From CAZUNO01 sp964621445 [NCBI: Candidatus Hadarchaeota archaeon] (GTDB lineage: Archaea; CAYQAE01; CAYVLA01): DNA of 64,000 nt. Within the stretch, counting starts at the first letter, position 1; every line of letters begins with the position of its first letter. The DNA lies in NCBI GenBank assembly GCA_964621445.1, contig CAZUNO010000014.1, positions 1-64,000 on the forward strand, given 5' to 3'. The notes below the pieces were generated by a model that saw only the letters and a list, made by a program, of their open reading frames with translations, was not told the DNA's origin and did not search any database. This document shows positions 8,288-17,945 of this stretch, one piece after another. Made by a program: the position numbers and the translations under genes.

Positions 8288-8454
8288 ATGAATCGCCTGG
8301 AAAGGAAGCAGAAGGAGTTAAACATTCTATGCCAGCCTGAATTCATCTAATATTGCTTTTCCATCCCACGATTCATTCTTTTTATTTCATTTCCTATGTA
8401 CCAGTAGGCCTTGAGCTAGGAACACTTTTCCAATTCGGAGCCAAATCGATCAGC

Positions 8455-9221
8455 ATGGGAGAGCCCTTTCGAAAATCTGCCATGTTCTATGACCTCTACT
8501 ATTCGGGGATGCTGGATTATGATAAGGAGTGTGACTTCCTTGAGCAGGTATTCAGACGTCATGGGTTAGGCGGTGACGCGAGGATCCTGGATATTGCATG
8601 CGGTACGGGGACCCACTGCTGAAGCTTAGCGAAAGGGGTTATCATTGTGTGGGAATTGACGTCTCAGAGGAGATGATATCCATCGCCAGGGAAAAGGTGA
8701 AGGGTAATGTCCCGGTCTTCCTGGTGCAGGATATGAGAAGCCTGGATCTGGATGATGGATTTGATATGACAATTTGCATGTTCGGAGGTTTCGGCTATCT
8801 GGATACCGACCGGGACCTATCCCGTTTCTTCTCGGGGCTATCCAGGATATTGAAGCCGGAGGGGCTTTTTCTCTTCGAATTCTGGAATATTGGAGGGTTG
8901 GAGGATTCTCCTTACAGAACGTGGATGAAGGTAGATATGGGAGAGGGCGCCTATCTCAATCTATCGGAATCCAGGTATTTCCACGATCGCAGCGTCCTGG
9001 AGATATCCATACATCATTTCCTAATCAGGGATCGTGCACTGGGTGAGAACTTCGTCGAGGAACACTCCATGAGGATCTATTCCTTACAGGAGATCCAAGG
9101 GCTACTAGCTTTCCATGGATTCAGGCTGTTGGAGGCCTTCGACAGGAAAAATCTCGATTCATTTGTCCAGCCTTCCAAGGAGACCTTCCGAATATTCGCG
9201 GTTTCCAAGCTTTGGGGATAG
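8455..9221 (+). pseudogene. Class I SAM-dependent methyltransferase, single frameshift
   Basis: A methyltransferase of about 255 residues split by a one-base loss near 8616. The first part, from ATG 8455, carries MFYDLYYSGMLDYDKECDF and motif I ARILDIACGTGTH, then hits TGA. Reading on in the next frame gives LLKLSERGYHCVGIDVSEEM (motif II) and the rest of the fold to 9221. One extra base after CAC restores an uninterrupted protein. It resembles the intact paralogue at 12423-13163 in size and order, including the FGGFGYLD/WGSFGYFD segment. The substrate is unknown. The break may be an assembly error. Confidence 0.8.
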
Positions 9222-9278
9222 CCGGAGGGATTGGATCTACCAAAACAGCGTGGATATTGGTCTTGATTCAAAGATTGA

Positions 9279-10538
9279 CTAGCCTTCGGTCATCCTGGTG
9301 GTGACCATCTCCCTGTACAGGATCCTACGGCTTATCACCATCCATAGAAAAACTCCCGAAATCAAGGCGGTTCCGGTCACTGCCAGCCACTCGATGACGT
9401 ATATCCATAGCAGGGCACTCCTCTTCATCTCCACTGCTCTGGCCTCTAGCTGCTCCCATGCTGGATCCATTTCGGCAAATATTTTGGCTGCCTTCTCGTA
9501 TCTGCCCTCCCGGTATGCCTCCTCCGCCTCCTGTTTCTGGTCATTGAGGTTATCCAGCTCGGAGTATAGACTCCTGGTGTTTGCTCCCATGCCCTGCACG
9601 AAATCCATAACCGATATGGCCAGTGTTGCGCGGACCGAGTGCATGTTGATGTTCTCCCTTATGACGTGGGCACGATGGATGTCATCGGGGATCGATCGGT
9701 CAACGAGGAAATAGACCAGGTAAATTCGGAAGTCCTGATACCAGGGCCACTCCACGGTCATCCGATCTCGCAGATTGGTGGTCCATAGGCTCCCAAAGAC
9801 CTCGGTCTCCCCCAGTACCTTCCCCTCCCCGGATCTCCACCACCCTATCCAGGGATAGGAAATCTGACCGCACAGGGCCTCGGCCATCGGCCTGGCCCCT
9901 GGCTTCAGCTTCACGCTGTTCAGGAGCTGGATGGGCTGGGATTCATCCCAAGGTATAAGGCCTAGAGGATCATTCTCATCCACGAAGTGGCGATCGCAGT
10001 TACTCATGGACCCGGGGTTGAAACCGCCCAATGACCGATAGGGAAGTATGGAGTCCAGCACGGTGGTGCCCCAGGATACGTAATCCCCCTCAATCCCACC
10101 TCCCCAGGAGGAGTCCCCTCCCCACATGGTCAGCGACATGCCATGATCCCTTACCCCGCTGACGAACCAGGAGGCCCAGCGGGGGTCGAAAAAGACCTCG
10201 GGCCGATAATGATAACCACAGGGAGCATCGTGGAGGATGATCACGTCCCTGGAGTTTACAAGCTGATCCAGGTTCCTGGGCATGTAGATCCTCATCCTAC
10301 GGTTTACCTGATCGGGGTCAATGTACCCTCTGCCCACCGAGAAGGTGCCCACCATGGGAACCGAGAACACGCTTAGGCATGGGTCCGCTGCAAGCATCCT
10401 GTCGGTCCGGCTCCGAAACTTGGCCCACCGGGACATGAACAGGACCCTGGTGATTTCTTGGGTCTCGGCGGCAAGGACTCCCCCGGAGGCTAGGATTACC
10501 AAGGACAATAGAACGGTAAGGGTCATCCTCGCCTGCAT
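9279..10538 (-). CDS. Exported membrane-anchored GATase-like family protein
   Basis: A 419-residue member of the family detailed at 13412-14638. It has a signal peptide (MQARMTLTVLLSLVILASG, cleaved near AAET) and a lumenal domain with RRMRIYMPRNLDQLVNSRDVIILHD. A strand-loop follows (LTMWGGDSSWGGG), then a conserved WWRSGEGKVLGETEVFG segment. A helical stalk of about 90 residues includes MDFVQGMGANT, and it ends with the anchor ALLWIYVIEWLAVTGTALIS and a basic tail. An open frame extends back to 10700, but ATG 10538 lies exactly 26 bases from the TATA box at 10561-10568, so I chose it. The biochemical role is unknown. Confidence 0.85.
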   Translation of the reverse strand: MQARMTLTVLLSLVILASGGVLAAETQEITRVLFMSRWAKFRSRTDRMLAADPCLSVFSVPMVGTFSVGRGYIDPDQVNRRMRIYMPRNLDQLVNSRDVIILHDAPCGYHYRPEVFFDPRWASWFVSGVRDHGMSLTMWGGDSSWGGGIEGDYVSWGTTVLDSILPYRSLGGFNPGSMSNCDRHFVDENDPLGLIPWDESQPIQLLNSVKLKPGARPMAEALCGQISYPWIGWWRSGEGKVLGETEVFGSLWTTNLRDRMTVEWPWYQDFRIYLVYFLVDRSIPDDIHRAHVIRENINMHSVRATLAISVMDFVQGMGANTRSLYSELDNLNDQKQEAEEAYREGRYEKAAKIFAEMDPAWEQLEARAVEMKRSALLWIYVIEWLAVTGTALISGVFLWMVISRRILYREMVTTRMTEG

Positions 10539-10560
10539 AAATAGGCATTTGAAGAGGTGG

Positions 10561-10568
10561 AATATAAA
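10561..10568 (-). promoter_or_regulatory. TATA box for the gene at 9279-10538
   Basis: TTTATATT on the minus strand, centred 26 bases before ATG 10538. It decides the start. Confidence 0.6.
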
Positions 10569-10835
10569 CAAACCCCCGGAATGCAAATCGCCAGAATGTT
10601 TCATGGGTAAATGACTAGGAACAAGATGAAAATTGAGAATCTTTACGGATTTTAGTCTCAATTGGAAGCAGAAGTCAAATTCAAGACTGTCAGTCCCCAT
10701 TTGGAGAACGTGGATTACTCAATAGAGGATTGGAACCAATAGAGTAATCCCGATCCCTATCCCCCGGACCTTAACCAAAAAACGTCTACACTGCGAACAA
10801 TCATTTTTCTGAGGAATGTCACGGGATTCAAATTT

Positions 10836-12239
10836 TCAGTTCTCTTGGAAAGCTCCTTCATCGAAATAGCCAATGGCCTCCTCATCCAGACCAAGCCCTA
10901 GAGGGGAAAGGGAATCGGTTCGTATCCGGCCCTCCTCGACATTGAATAGGGTAGGATGTGAGTCCTGGACCTCGGGATAGGCAAAGGGAAGGTATTGTCT
11001 GGCGTTGTATTCAAAGCCCATGGGAGATGTGCGAGCGGCGAGGCTTGCCGAGTTGACGAGAGCTATCCCGGGACAGGTCAAATCCTGGATCGAGTAGGGG
11101 AGGTTGTTGGGACCCATCTTGGATAGAAGCAGGAGGGCCGATGAGAGCCACTTGCAGGTCTTCAGGGCCACCCCCGACCATCCCAGTTCCATTGCCAGCT
11201 CGAAGCTTTCCAGGCCGGTGACCCCCTCATCCGCGACTACGGGCTTGATGGCATCCACCTCGCTCATTGAGAACATGTGGCGTTCCATATCCCGTTCGGT
11301 TGGCTGTTCGAGATACACCAGTCTGTCGAATGCCTCGGGAGACCGGCGCTTGAGCTTGGATAGATAATCTACCGTTGCCCGCGGGCTCTGGTTCATTTCG
11401 TTGGCATCAACCGAGAGATAGAATTCCTCTCTGCCCAGCTCCTCCAGGACCATGGAGGCAACCTGAGCCACATCGGCCGTTCTCTCCACGTCCCAGTCGA
11501 CATCGACCCCGGATAACTTGACCTTAAAGCAGTAGATGCCCTCCCGCCTGATCCACTCATCGAGGCTAACCGGTAAACCGTCATCCGGGTCCTCCTCGTT
11601 TACCTGGTCCTCGGTAAGCTTATCGAGGGCGCCAACTAGGTGGAAAACCGGCAGGTCCCGGCTGTAGGAGGGTTTGAGATATTCCGAGATATACCTGTCC
11701 TGGAAGCCGGTTCCCAGATACCTGCTCAGGTCATGGTCCATGTATTCCGGGCCATATCCATCGAAGGAGCAGATGCCGTTGACCCGGCCAAAGGCGTCGT
11801 GGAGAGCCAGGTCCAGGGCTGAGGTTGAAACCAGAACGAGAAGGTCCGGGGGATGACATCCAAGTTGCTGCTTTCTAGCTATATTCTCGGATAGGCTGAA
11901 AAGTCCGCTCCTCTCCCTCCACATTATGTCGAGGGGATGGCCATATTTTCCCGACCAGTTCTCCTCCAAGGTCTTACAGCTCTCCTTGCCAATTTTATTC
12001 ATTAGCTCAAGCTTTTTCTGGTGGCCGATTTCGGGGTCGGGAAAGGCCCACTTGGCAACCAGGGGCATGGCCCCCCATCCCTGGGATACCTCTCCTTCCC
12101 TGTTCCTGACCCTGGCCTCCACGATCATGGATACCGAGTTCCTCACCACAACCTGCCCGAATTTCAGAGGAACCCGGAGCTTATCCATTCTAAAAATTGG
12201 TTTCAGCTCCTGTACGCTAATGTCCGAGTCCAAGCACAA
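10836..12239 (-). CDS. Enolase-superfamily protein (mandelate racemase/muconate lactonizing type)
   Basis: A 467-residue protein of the enolase superfamily, whose members abstract a proton next to a carboxylate (dehydratases, racemases, epimerases). Seen: FKVKLSG (KxK base on strand 2), LSVDANE (first metal Asp), VYLEQPTERD (second metal Glu), VVADEGV (third acidic ligand) and GVALKTCK, with a Lys that may be the base on the other face. It is longer than typical members (about 370-420). GTG 12239 or ATG 12188 may be the start. A sugar-acid dehydratase is the likeliest role given the aldolase and glycosidase neighbours, but this is inference. Confidence 0.82.
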   Translation of the reverse strand: MCLDSDISVQELKPIFRMDKLRVPLKFGQVVVRNSVSMIVEARVRNREGEVSQGWGAMPLVAKWAFPDPEIGHQKKLELMNKIGKESCKTLEENWSGKYGHPLDIMWRERSGLFSLSENIARKQQLGCHPPDLLVLVSTSALDLALHDAFGRVNGICSFDGYGPEYMDHDLSRYLGTGFQDRYISEYLKPSYSRDLPVFHLVGALDKLTEDQVNEEDPDDGLPVSLDEWIRREGIYCFKVKLSGVDVDWDVERTADVAQVASMVLEELGREEFYLSVDANEMNQSPRATVDYLSKLKRRSPEAFDRLVYLEQPTERDMERHMFSMSEVDAIKPVVADEGVTGLESFELAMELGWSGVALKTCKWLSSALLLLSKMGPNNLPYSIQDLTCPGIALVNSASLAARTSPMGFEYNARQYLPFAYPEVQDSHPTLFNVEEGRIRTDSLSPLGLGLDEEAIGYFDEGAFQEN

Positions 12240-12422
12240 TTACATCACCATCGATCCTTTGATACAGTGTGTCTACCCTTAATTCCTGCCATCAGGTAAG
12301 TCACTTCGGTTTCCCGCATCGCAGTTCTCTTTCTTTTTCAATTCAAGGCATGCCTATTCGTATTTGCCCAGATAGGTTTTTTCGTGAAAAGCTTTTTGGG
12401 GGGTTTTCCATTTTTACGTATT

Positions 12423-13163
12423 ATGGCTATTGAATGGTGGGAGAATTTCTTCTCAGGGTTTTGTTTGGAGGCCCAGCGGCAGGCGAGAAGCCCGAAGCAG
12501 AACCAGGCAGAGGCGGAATTTATCGAGGACCTTCTCGATCTGGAGGAGAGTTCGAAGCTTCTTGACGTTCCATGTGGGAATGGAAGGCTTTCCCTGGAGT
12601 TAGCTTCCCGTGGCCATAGGGTTACCGGGGTTGACATGACCAAGCACCTCCTTGAGGAGGCCAGTAGGATGTCGGCAGATAGGGGGCTTGAAATCAAATG
12701 GGAGAATAGGGAAATGAGGGATCTTCCCTGGGATGATGAGTTCGATGGGGCTTTCTGCATGTGGGGGAGCTTTGGATATTTCGATGATGAGGGTAACGCG
12801 GAATTCCTGAAGGCGGTCTCTGGGTGTATCAAGAAGGGGGCCAATTTTGTGCTGGATGTTCATGCCGCGGAGGGTCTTATGCCGAAGTTTGAGCGTCGGG
12901 GTTGGCAGTGGATGGGAGATGTACTTTTGGTTGAGGATCGGAGTTACGATGTTAACACCGGTCGAGTGGAAGAGGAATGGTTGCTGATAAGGGACGGGGT
13001 CTTAGAGGAGAAGCACAGTTCAATCCGGGTCTATACCTACAGAGAGATCCGGCGCATGCTTGAGCGCGCTGGTTTCGAGGATATACAGGGGTACGGCTCT
13101 CTGGAAAAGGAGCCTTTCCAGCTAGGATCCAAAAGGCTTTACCTAGTGTCCCGGAAAGCCTAG
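12423..13163 (+). CDS. Class I SAM-dependent methyltransferase
   Basis: A 246-residue intact methyltransferase, paralogous to the broken gene at 8455. Motif I is seen as KLLDVPCGNGRLSLEL (about residue 47), motif II as RVTGVDMTKHLLEEA, and the motif IV area as DGAFCMWGSFGYFDDEG. A C-terminal lid region follows (RVYTYREIRRMLERAGFEDIQGYGS). It is the UbiE/Methyltransf_25-like group; small-molecule methylation is likely but the substrate is unknown. ATG 12423 is chosen because the family starts there; an in-frame start at 12384 adds 13 residues. A T-rich tract at 13190-13204 may end transcription. Confidence 0.87.
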   Translation: MAIEWWENFFSGFCLEAQRQARSPKQNQAEAEFIEDLLDLEESSKLLDVPCGNGRLSLELASRGHRVTGVDMTKHLLEEASRMSADRGLEIKWENREMRDLPWDDEFDGAFCMWGSFGYFDDEGNAEFLKAVSGCIKKGANFVLDVHAAEGLMPKFERRGWQWMGDVLLVEDRSYDVNTGRVEEEWLLIRDGVLEEKHSSIRVYTYREIRRMLERAGFEDIQGYGSLEKEPFQLGSKRLYLVSRKA

Positions 13164-13382
13164 AAATCTGGAAAAAAGCACCGAATATCTTACCTTAATT
13201 TTTTCGACAAACAATAAGTCCACTCAGATTCAGGGTGAAGTCTCAGACTCTAAGTAACCGTGGTATGGATTACATCTCCAGGTGTGTAGGGTTGAGTCGT
13301 GGGGAGACCTTGGTGAAAGGAGAGGCTAAAATCATCTCAGGGTTGAAGCTTTGAATATCGAAACATATTGGTAAGGACAAGC

Positions 13383-13390
13383 TTTTATTT
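13383..13390 (+). promoter_or_regulatory. TATA-like box for the gene at 13412
   Basis: TTTTATTT centred about 25 bases before ATG 13412, giving a leaderless start. Confidence 0.5.
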
Positions 13391-13411
13391 CTTGAAGCAC
13401 TAATCTGGCCA

Positions 13412-14638
13412 ATGCGCCTGTTCCTGATCCTAGTTGCCATTTTCATTCTGGCCCCAGTTTCGGCGAACGAGCGTATCAATATGCTACTTATAGGCCAGGT
13501 GGTTCCCGAGACCTGTCCCCTCCAAGGATGGTTCGACTCCGAGCCAGCTGTTACCTACACCATGGTGCCAACAAAAATCCATTACAGCATGGACCATGAG
13601 GATGCCCGGCGATTCATCAAGATCTACTTCCCCCGGAACAGGGAACAGGCGTGGGATTACGACTTTTTCATGTTCATCAACCCGTATTTCGAGCCCTTCA
13701 CATCGGTGCAGGTGAGCAATCTACGCTCCGCGGTCGTTGAGGGCGGGAGCGGTGCCTTCCAGACCTTGGGGGGAATCACCATCGACTGGACTAACCTCAA
13801 CACTCCTTGGCTGCAATCCACCTTGGCCGAGATCTTCCCCAACGATCCCTCGGCGGCCGGGACGTGGGCGGGCAGCAAGGAAGGCAACCTTCCCTACAAG
13901 GTCATCTTGGAGAAGGAAAAGAGCCTTCCGCCGGTGCTGAAGGCATTTCTGCCCGTGGGCATAGAGGAGGTGCCTGGTTACTGGACCATAGTTCTGATAC
14001 TCCCCCAGGAAGGGGCAACGGTTTGGGCCAGGGCCGTGGGTGCGTATCCAGGGGTCACCGGCGCACCCCATCCATGGTTACTCTCCTGGAGGTATGGAGA
14101 GGGCATGACATGGTCAGTGGCCGATGACCTGGACTGTCCGTGGTGGTGGGGTGTCTACAAACCCTCAGAACAGGAGTACGGCCTCGACATTTTGATGAAT
14201 ATTGCCTACCATTCCCTAGATAGACCACTCATTGACGAAGTAGTGCTAGTAAATTCCGTGAGAAGGAGCTTCCGTAGGTACCAGCAGAGGGACTCGGGGC
14301 TCACCTCGATCCTGGCGTTCGTTGAGAATTTCGGCGCCTCGACGGAGGGGATACTCGAGGCCAGGGAGAAGCTGGATCAGGATCTGGGGAACGCCATGGA
14401 CCTCTACCTCGATGGTCGATACCAGGAGGCCCTGGAGGCGTCACATGATGCTATAGACGGGCTCGTCTCGCTCGAGGAGGATTCCATCGAACTCAAGAAC
14501 GAGGCCCTGATGTGGGTCCACATCATAGAGTGGGCCACGGTAACGGGGACAGGCATGGTGGTTGGTGTCGCCGTTTACCTGCTGATGATCCAGAGGAGGC
14601 TCTTCCGGCAGGTGGGTCTAACGAGATATCACGATTGA
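13412..14638 (+). CDS. Exported membrane-anchored GATase-like family protein (reference member)
   Basis: A 408-residue protein of a family repeated through this window. The order is: signal peptide (1-19, MRLFLILVAIFILAPVSA); alpha/beta domain (about 21-240) starting ERINMLLIG with RRFIKIYFPRNREQAWDYDFFMFIN; PWLLSWRYGEGMTWSVADD (about 215-235), apparently closing the domain; a helical stalk (about 280-362) with FVENFGASTEG and a YLDGRYQEALEA repeat-like turn; a C-terminal transmembrane helix (about 366-393) beginning ALMWVHIIEW; and a short basic tail RRLFRQVGLTR. The bulk should lie outside the membrane. The alpha/beta domain resembles class I glutamine amidotransferase/ThuA proteins but no Cys-His-Glu triad is evident, so it may be non-catalytic or sugar-binding. 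Confidence 0.85.
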   Translation: MRLFLILVAIFILAPVSANERINMLLIGQVVPETCPLQGWFDSEPAVTYTMVPTKIHYSMDHEDARRFIKIYFPRNREQAWDYDFFMFINPYFEPFTSVQVSNLRSAVVEGGSGAFQTLGGITIDWTNLNTPWLQSTLAEIFPNDPSAAGTWAGSKEGNLPYKVILEKEKSLPPVLKAFLPVGIEEVPGYWTIVLILPQEGATVWARAVGAYPGVTGAPHPWLLSWRYGEGMTWSVADDLDCPWWWGVYKPSEQEYGLDILMNIAYHSLDRPLIDEVVLVNSVRRSFRRYQQRDSGLTSILAFVENFGASTEGILEAREKLDQDLGNAMDLYLDGRYQEALEASHDAIDGLVSLEEDSIELKNEALMWVHIIEWATVTGTGMVVGVAVYLLMIQRRLFRQVGLTRYHD

Positions 14639-14921
14639 AGCCGTTGTAGGTTCGGGGACTAGGTATCACCGAACTAGTCATTTCCTGGAGACTCGGATTC
14701 TGGGATTGGAATATTTCAAGGTAACTAACTTCAAATTCCCATTGGTTTCCATGCGATCCATTCCGTAAATATGGAGGAGATGGAGAGATAAATCGCTACC
14801 GATAACGTCAGGAATTTCTCTCGGTATCCCGGTATCGAGGTATACAGCCTCATTAGACGATACCTGTCTCGAAATACACAGTGATGTATGCCGTGTACCA
14901 TTGATTCCAGTTCGGCATGAA

Positions 14922-15182
14922 CTAGTGTATCTCGTCCCTAAACTTGGTGGTTCTCACCGCTCTGTAGAGCCTTCGTCTGATTATCAGAGTCCACAGCACG
15001 AACTCAGAGATGAAGAGGGCCGAGGAAGAGACCAGCCATTCGATAACGTAAACCCACATCAGGGCCTTCCTCTTCTCCCTCCTGCCATGGATTCCCCTGG
15101 CCTCCATCTTGAGCCATCTCCCTCTCTGTTCATTCTCGACCTTGACTTGGTCTTCAGAGAGAGGTCCTGAACTTGGGGTCAC
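14922..15182 (-). pseudogene. C-terminal remnant of the anchored GATase-like family
   Basis: An 86-codon frame whose last ~50 residues match the C-terminus of the family: KRKALMWVYVIEWLVSSSAL, then a hydrophobic stretch, then IIRRRLYRAVRTTKF. The signal peptide and the whole lumenal domain are absent. The preceding ~35 residues do not resemble the family stalk. It is most likely the relic of a duplicate, lying beside the intact copy at 13412-14638 on the opposite strand. A short expressed anchor peptide is possible but less likely. Nothing was seen in 14639-14921. Confidence 0.7.
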
Positions 15183-15524
15183 ATGATCGGACCTGATTTG
15201 AAATAAAGGAAGTCACCTACAGGGAGAGCCTCCCGGCTGATTCCGATTAACGGGTCAAAAGTAAGGCTCAGAACGAACACGAGGAAAGCTAGTTATCAGG
15301 GGCTATTCCTGGAAGACCTATCTCAAAGCGGGCGGTGAGCTTAGTTTGGCGGACTGTACCGTCCCGGTCTGGTGCAGGAAGGCAAGGGCCAATCCCCTTA
15401 CCTTTGATCAGAACATAGTTAGCAGGGCTGAAAATCCGGATAACCCCCGATAATGGCGTTGGAAATAGGGGGTATGTCATAGGACCTGGTTGTCACGGAC
15501 CATTTGCAGCGATGTTAACTAAAA
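15183..15524. other. Intergenic, nothing recognised
   Basis: 342 bases between the remnant and ilvC. A 63-codon minus-strand frame (15289-15480) has no family resemblance and is taken as chance. Confidence 0.4.
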
Positions 15525-16549
15525 TCATTCCCCTTCCTTCAGGCCAAGCCTACGCATGGTTCTTTTCTCGTCCTTTATGAAATCTGAGGAAGAGAATTTC
15601 TCATATAGCTCCTTCAGTCGTGGCCTGCCATTTTGCTGCTCCGTGCTCCACTCCCGGGCGAAATCCCCGGAATCGATTTTGTCCATTTGCTTTCTCATGA
15701 ACTTCCTGATACCACGGTAACCGAGATCGGATTTTCCCTCGAGTATCTCTTCAGTCCTTGACAGCTGTCCGTACTGGCTGGTCCTTGAGTGAAGGGGCAT
15801 CTGGCCCATGACTCCTCTTTTCGCCATCAGGTCAAATATGTAGGACATTTCACGGGAAAGGTACTCCTCGGTCAGTATTATCTCGGGGGGTAGCCCCTCC
15901 TCCATCTCGATTTCATACTTGGCCATAAGGGCGTTTAGGAATATAGGCATCAGTCCCTGCTCGGTAAGCAGGTCGGTCTTGGTCTCCATGGCAAATGTGC
16001 CCTCCACGACCCCTGATCGGGTGGCACCTATGGCCTTGCTGAGGGCCAGGGCGACCTCCTTTGCCTCCCCCGAATGGTCCTGGGCCACGGCCAGGAGGGC
16101 GGGTGCACTCTCTCCATTTAGGTAAAGCTCCCCGACCATCTCGCCGATCATCCTGGGTGCAACCAGCGTTACGTCAACATATCCCGGCGGAGCTATGTAG
16201 TCGTAGGTTATGTTATATCCCGATGCGAAGTTGATAACGTCCCCTTCCTCAAGGTTTCCCTGGATATCCGCGGCATATACCTCGGGGGCCACCTCGTCGG
16301 GGACTACCAGGAGTATTACATCGCTTTTCCTGACCGCCTTGGGTATGGAGTAGACCTCGAACCGTCCTCCTCCGCCCGTTTCCATGATTTGTCCCTTATA
16401 TTTCCCACTATGAGGTTCTCCAGTCCGGAGTCCCTCATATTTAGACCCTGTGCCCTGCCCTGGTTTCCATAACCGATGATGGATACAGTTCTGCCCTCCA
16501 AATACCGGAGGTCCGCGTCATCGTCGTAGAAGATTCTAGCTTTGGTCAA
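15525..16549 (-). pseudogene. ilvC: Ketol-acid reductoisomerase, single frameshift
   Basis: Ketol-acid reductoisomerase converts acetolactate and acetohydroxybutyrate to dihydroxy acids in branched-chain amino acid synthesis, using NAD(P)H and Mg. The first part (16549 to about 16362) has [20 protein letters not shown] and [20 protein letters not shown] (Rossmann loop). The rest (to 15525) has [40 protein letters not shown] and the metal-binding C-terminal knot helices. The expected [19 protein letters not shown] is interrupted by loss of one base in GAC-GG-TTC at about 16360-16363. With it restored the protein is about 341 residues, normal for class I enzymes. Other branched-chain genes are not in the window. 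Confidence 0.88.
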
Positions 16550-17203
16550 GTTCCTCTCCTCCCCTTCCCTGGTAAAACGAGTCCCTGATTTGAATATCTT
16601 TACAAAGCTGGAGAGTTTTTCGTATCCCTATAGCTTGACCTCTCCGCTTCGAGAAATCCATGATAATCGGCGGAAATCCAAGAATTAGGATAATAATGAT
16701 GGGGCTAATCAAATTGGACTATTGCGGGAATTTCGTTATAGATGATTTGAAATTAAACCATTCACCCCTCTGGGATGTGGATTGGCCTTTGTCAGATATG
16801 CTCATTGGTGGAATCAAGATTCAACTCATTAATGACTAAGGGAAGATGATATCCCGGGATATCAGACCTCACTTCGAAGTCTCGTATTCGTGTTAATCAG
16901 ATGGAGTAGCCTTTACTAATTCGCTACGGCTCCGTCATGGGGCTTGGATTCCTTGGCGGCCCGATAGATATCTTTCTGTAGTTGGTATAGGAGCTCACAT
17001 CCCCATCTTTCTTCCATGAAAAAACGGAAGCAATTGCGTATTTATTAATTTATAAATTCCATATAGATAGAAAAGGGAATTATAAGAAAAATATTATAAG
17101 AATATGTTATAATTAAAAATCCATATTCTTGGGGAAATCTGCTTTTTCAAAGAAATGAAAGATAAACACATATATCTATTCAAATAACAATTACAATGCC
17201 GTC
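16550..17203. other. Long intergenic region with an 18-bp perfect palindrome, AT-rich at the right end
   Basis: About 650 bases with no credible coding frame. At 16847-16864 there is a perfect palindrome TGATATCCCGGGATATCA. From about 17030 the composition falls sharply to AT-rich and stays so through the next two genes. A TATA-like CATATATCT at 17169-17177 lies before the DUF5678 gene. Confidence 0.5.
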
Positions 17204-17491
17204 TTGGGGTTCGAGGGAAGGACTTTGGTTCTAACTAAAGAGTCAAGAGACTTGGAAGATAATGAGACAGAAATAGAAAGGTACATGTCTGATTTTATTT
17301 TGATAAGTGATAGGCTAGAAGAACTACGTAAAAAATATCCTGGGCAGTATATAACCGTAAAAGAAGGAAAAATAGTAGACTCTGATAAGGACTTGGAAAC
17401 TTTATTGCGTCGTCTTGAAGAAAAGGGAATAGACCCAAGTAAGACCGCGATAGATTATATTTCGGAAAAACCAGAATTGCTAATTGTGTAG
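17204..17491 (+). CDS. DUF5678-type small protein
   Basis: A 95-codon frame. The C-terminal two thirds (from Met at 17285: SDFILISDRLEELRKKYPGQYITVKEGKIVDSD, then LLRRLEEKGIDP) fit the DUF5678 pattern of a small protein of unknown function found next to retropepsin genes in archaea and some bacteria. The next gene begins within 30 bases, in the same order. The start is uncertain: TTG 17204 is given, ATG 17285 starts the conserved part, and an ATG at 17196 lies in another frame. Codons are AT-rich compared with the rest of the window, as would follow from horizontal transfer. Confidence 0.65.
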   Translation: MGFEGRTLVLTKESRDLEDNETEIERYMSDFILISDRLEELRKKYPGQYITVKEGKIVDSDKDLETLLRRLEEKGIDPSKTAIDYISEKPELLIV

Positions 17492-17516
17492 TATTGGCTC
17501 TTGTTTTGTGGTTTTT

Positions 17517-17945
17517 ATGCGAATAAGGACCTATTTCACAAAATGGGGTGCTTCTAAATTCTCTTTCGTGCCGGTTCATTTTGAGGTGGAGGCTCTGAAA
17601 CTTCAGGGAAAGCTATCATTCCTAGTTGACACTGGTGCGTCTGCTACAAACATGAGTTCCATGGATGCAAAAAGGAATAGCATCAATTATCAAAAATTCA
17701 ATCGCACAGGCCAACCTAGGGGAGTTGGAAAAGGTGCAAAACTCTATCAAATACCTCATGGGATCGAGTTTACTTTCCAGACCGTCGCAAGAGGGACTTG
17801 GAAACTATCTATGAAAAGCTTTAATGTGCTAGAAAATCCGGCAAATTCTCCGCTGCCAAGTCTATTGGGTAATGACTTCCTTGATGAAATTGGGTTCAAG
17901 CTCATTTATGACCGACCTATGTCAGCGGCATATTTTGAGGCTTAA
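17517..17945 (+). CDS. Retropepsin-like aspartic protease domain protein
   Basis: A 142-residue protein with one retroviral-type aspartic protease half: LSFLVDTGASATNMSSMDA carries the DTGA active-site loop (about residue 38). Downstream PLPSLLGNDFLDEIGFKLIYD matches the hydrophobic-hydrophobic-Gly (LLGND) flap-end motif. Such proteins act as dimers, one Asp per chain. There are no membrane segments. ATG 17517 follows the DUF5678 stop by 25 bases; a TTG at 17484 that overlaps the stop is an alternative. The pairing suggests a shared, still unknown job. Confidence 0.75.
   Translation: MRIRTYFTKWGASKFSFVPVHFEVEALKLQGKLSFLVDTGASATNMSSMDAKRNSINYQKFNRTGQPRGVGKGAKLYQIPHGIEFTFQTVARGTWKLSMKSFNVLENPANSPLPSLLGNDFLDEIGFKLIYDRPMSAAYFEA

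Noticed and set aside
8598-8616. Start of a separate methyltransferase at 8598
   Set aside because: The codons before about 8616 in that frame are out of frame with motif I of the same protein; a single frameshifted gene explains both pieces.
10539-10700. N-terminal extension of the anchored protein
   Set aside because: It includes the TATA box and would place the signal peptide internally.
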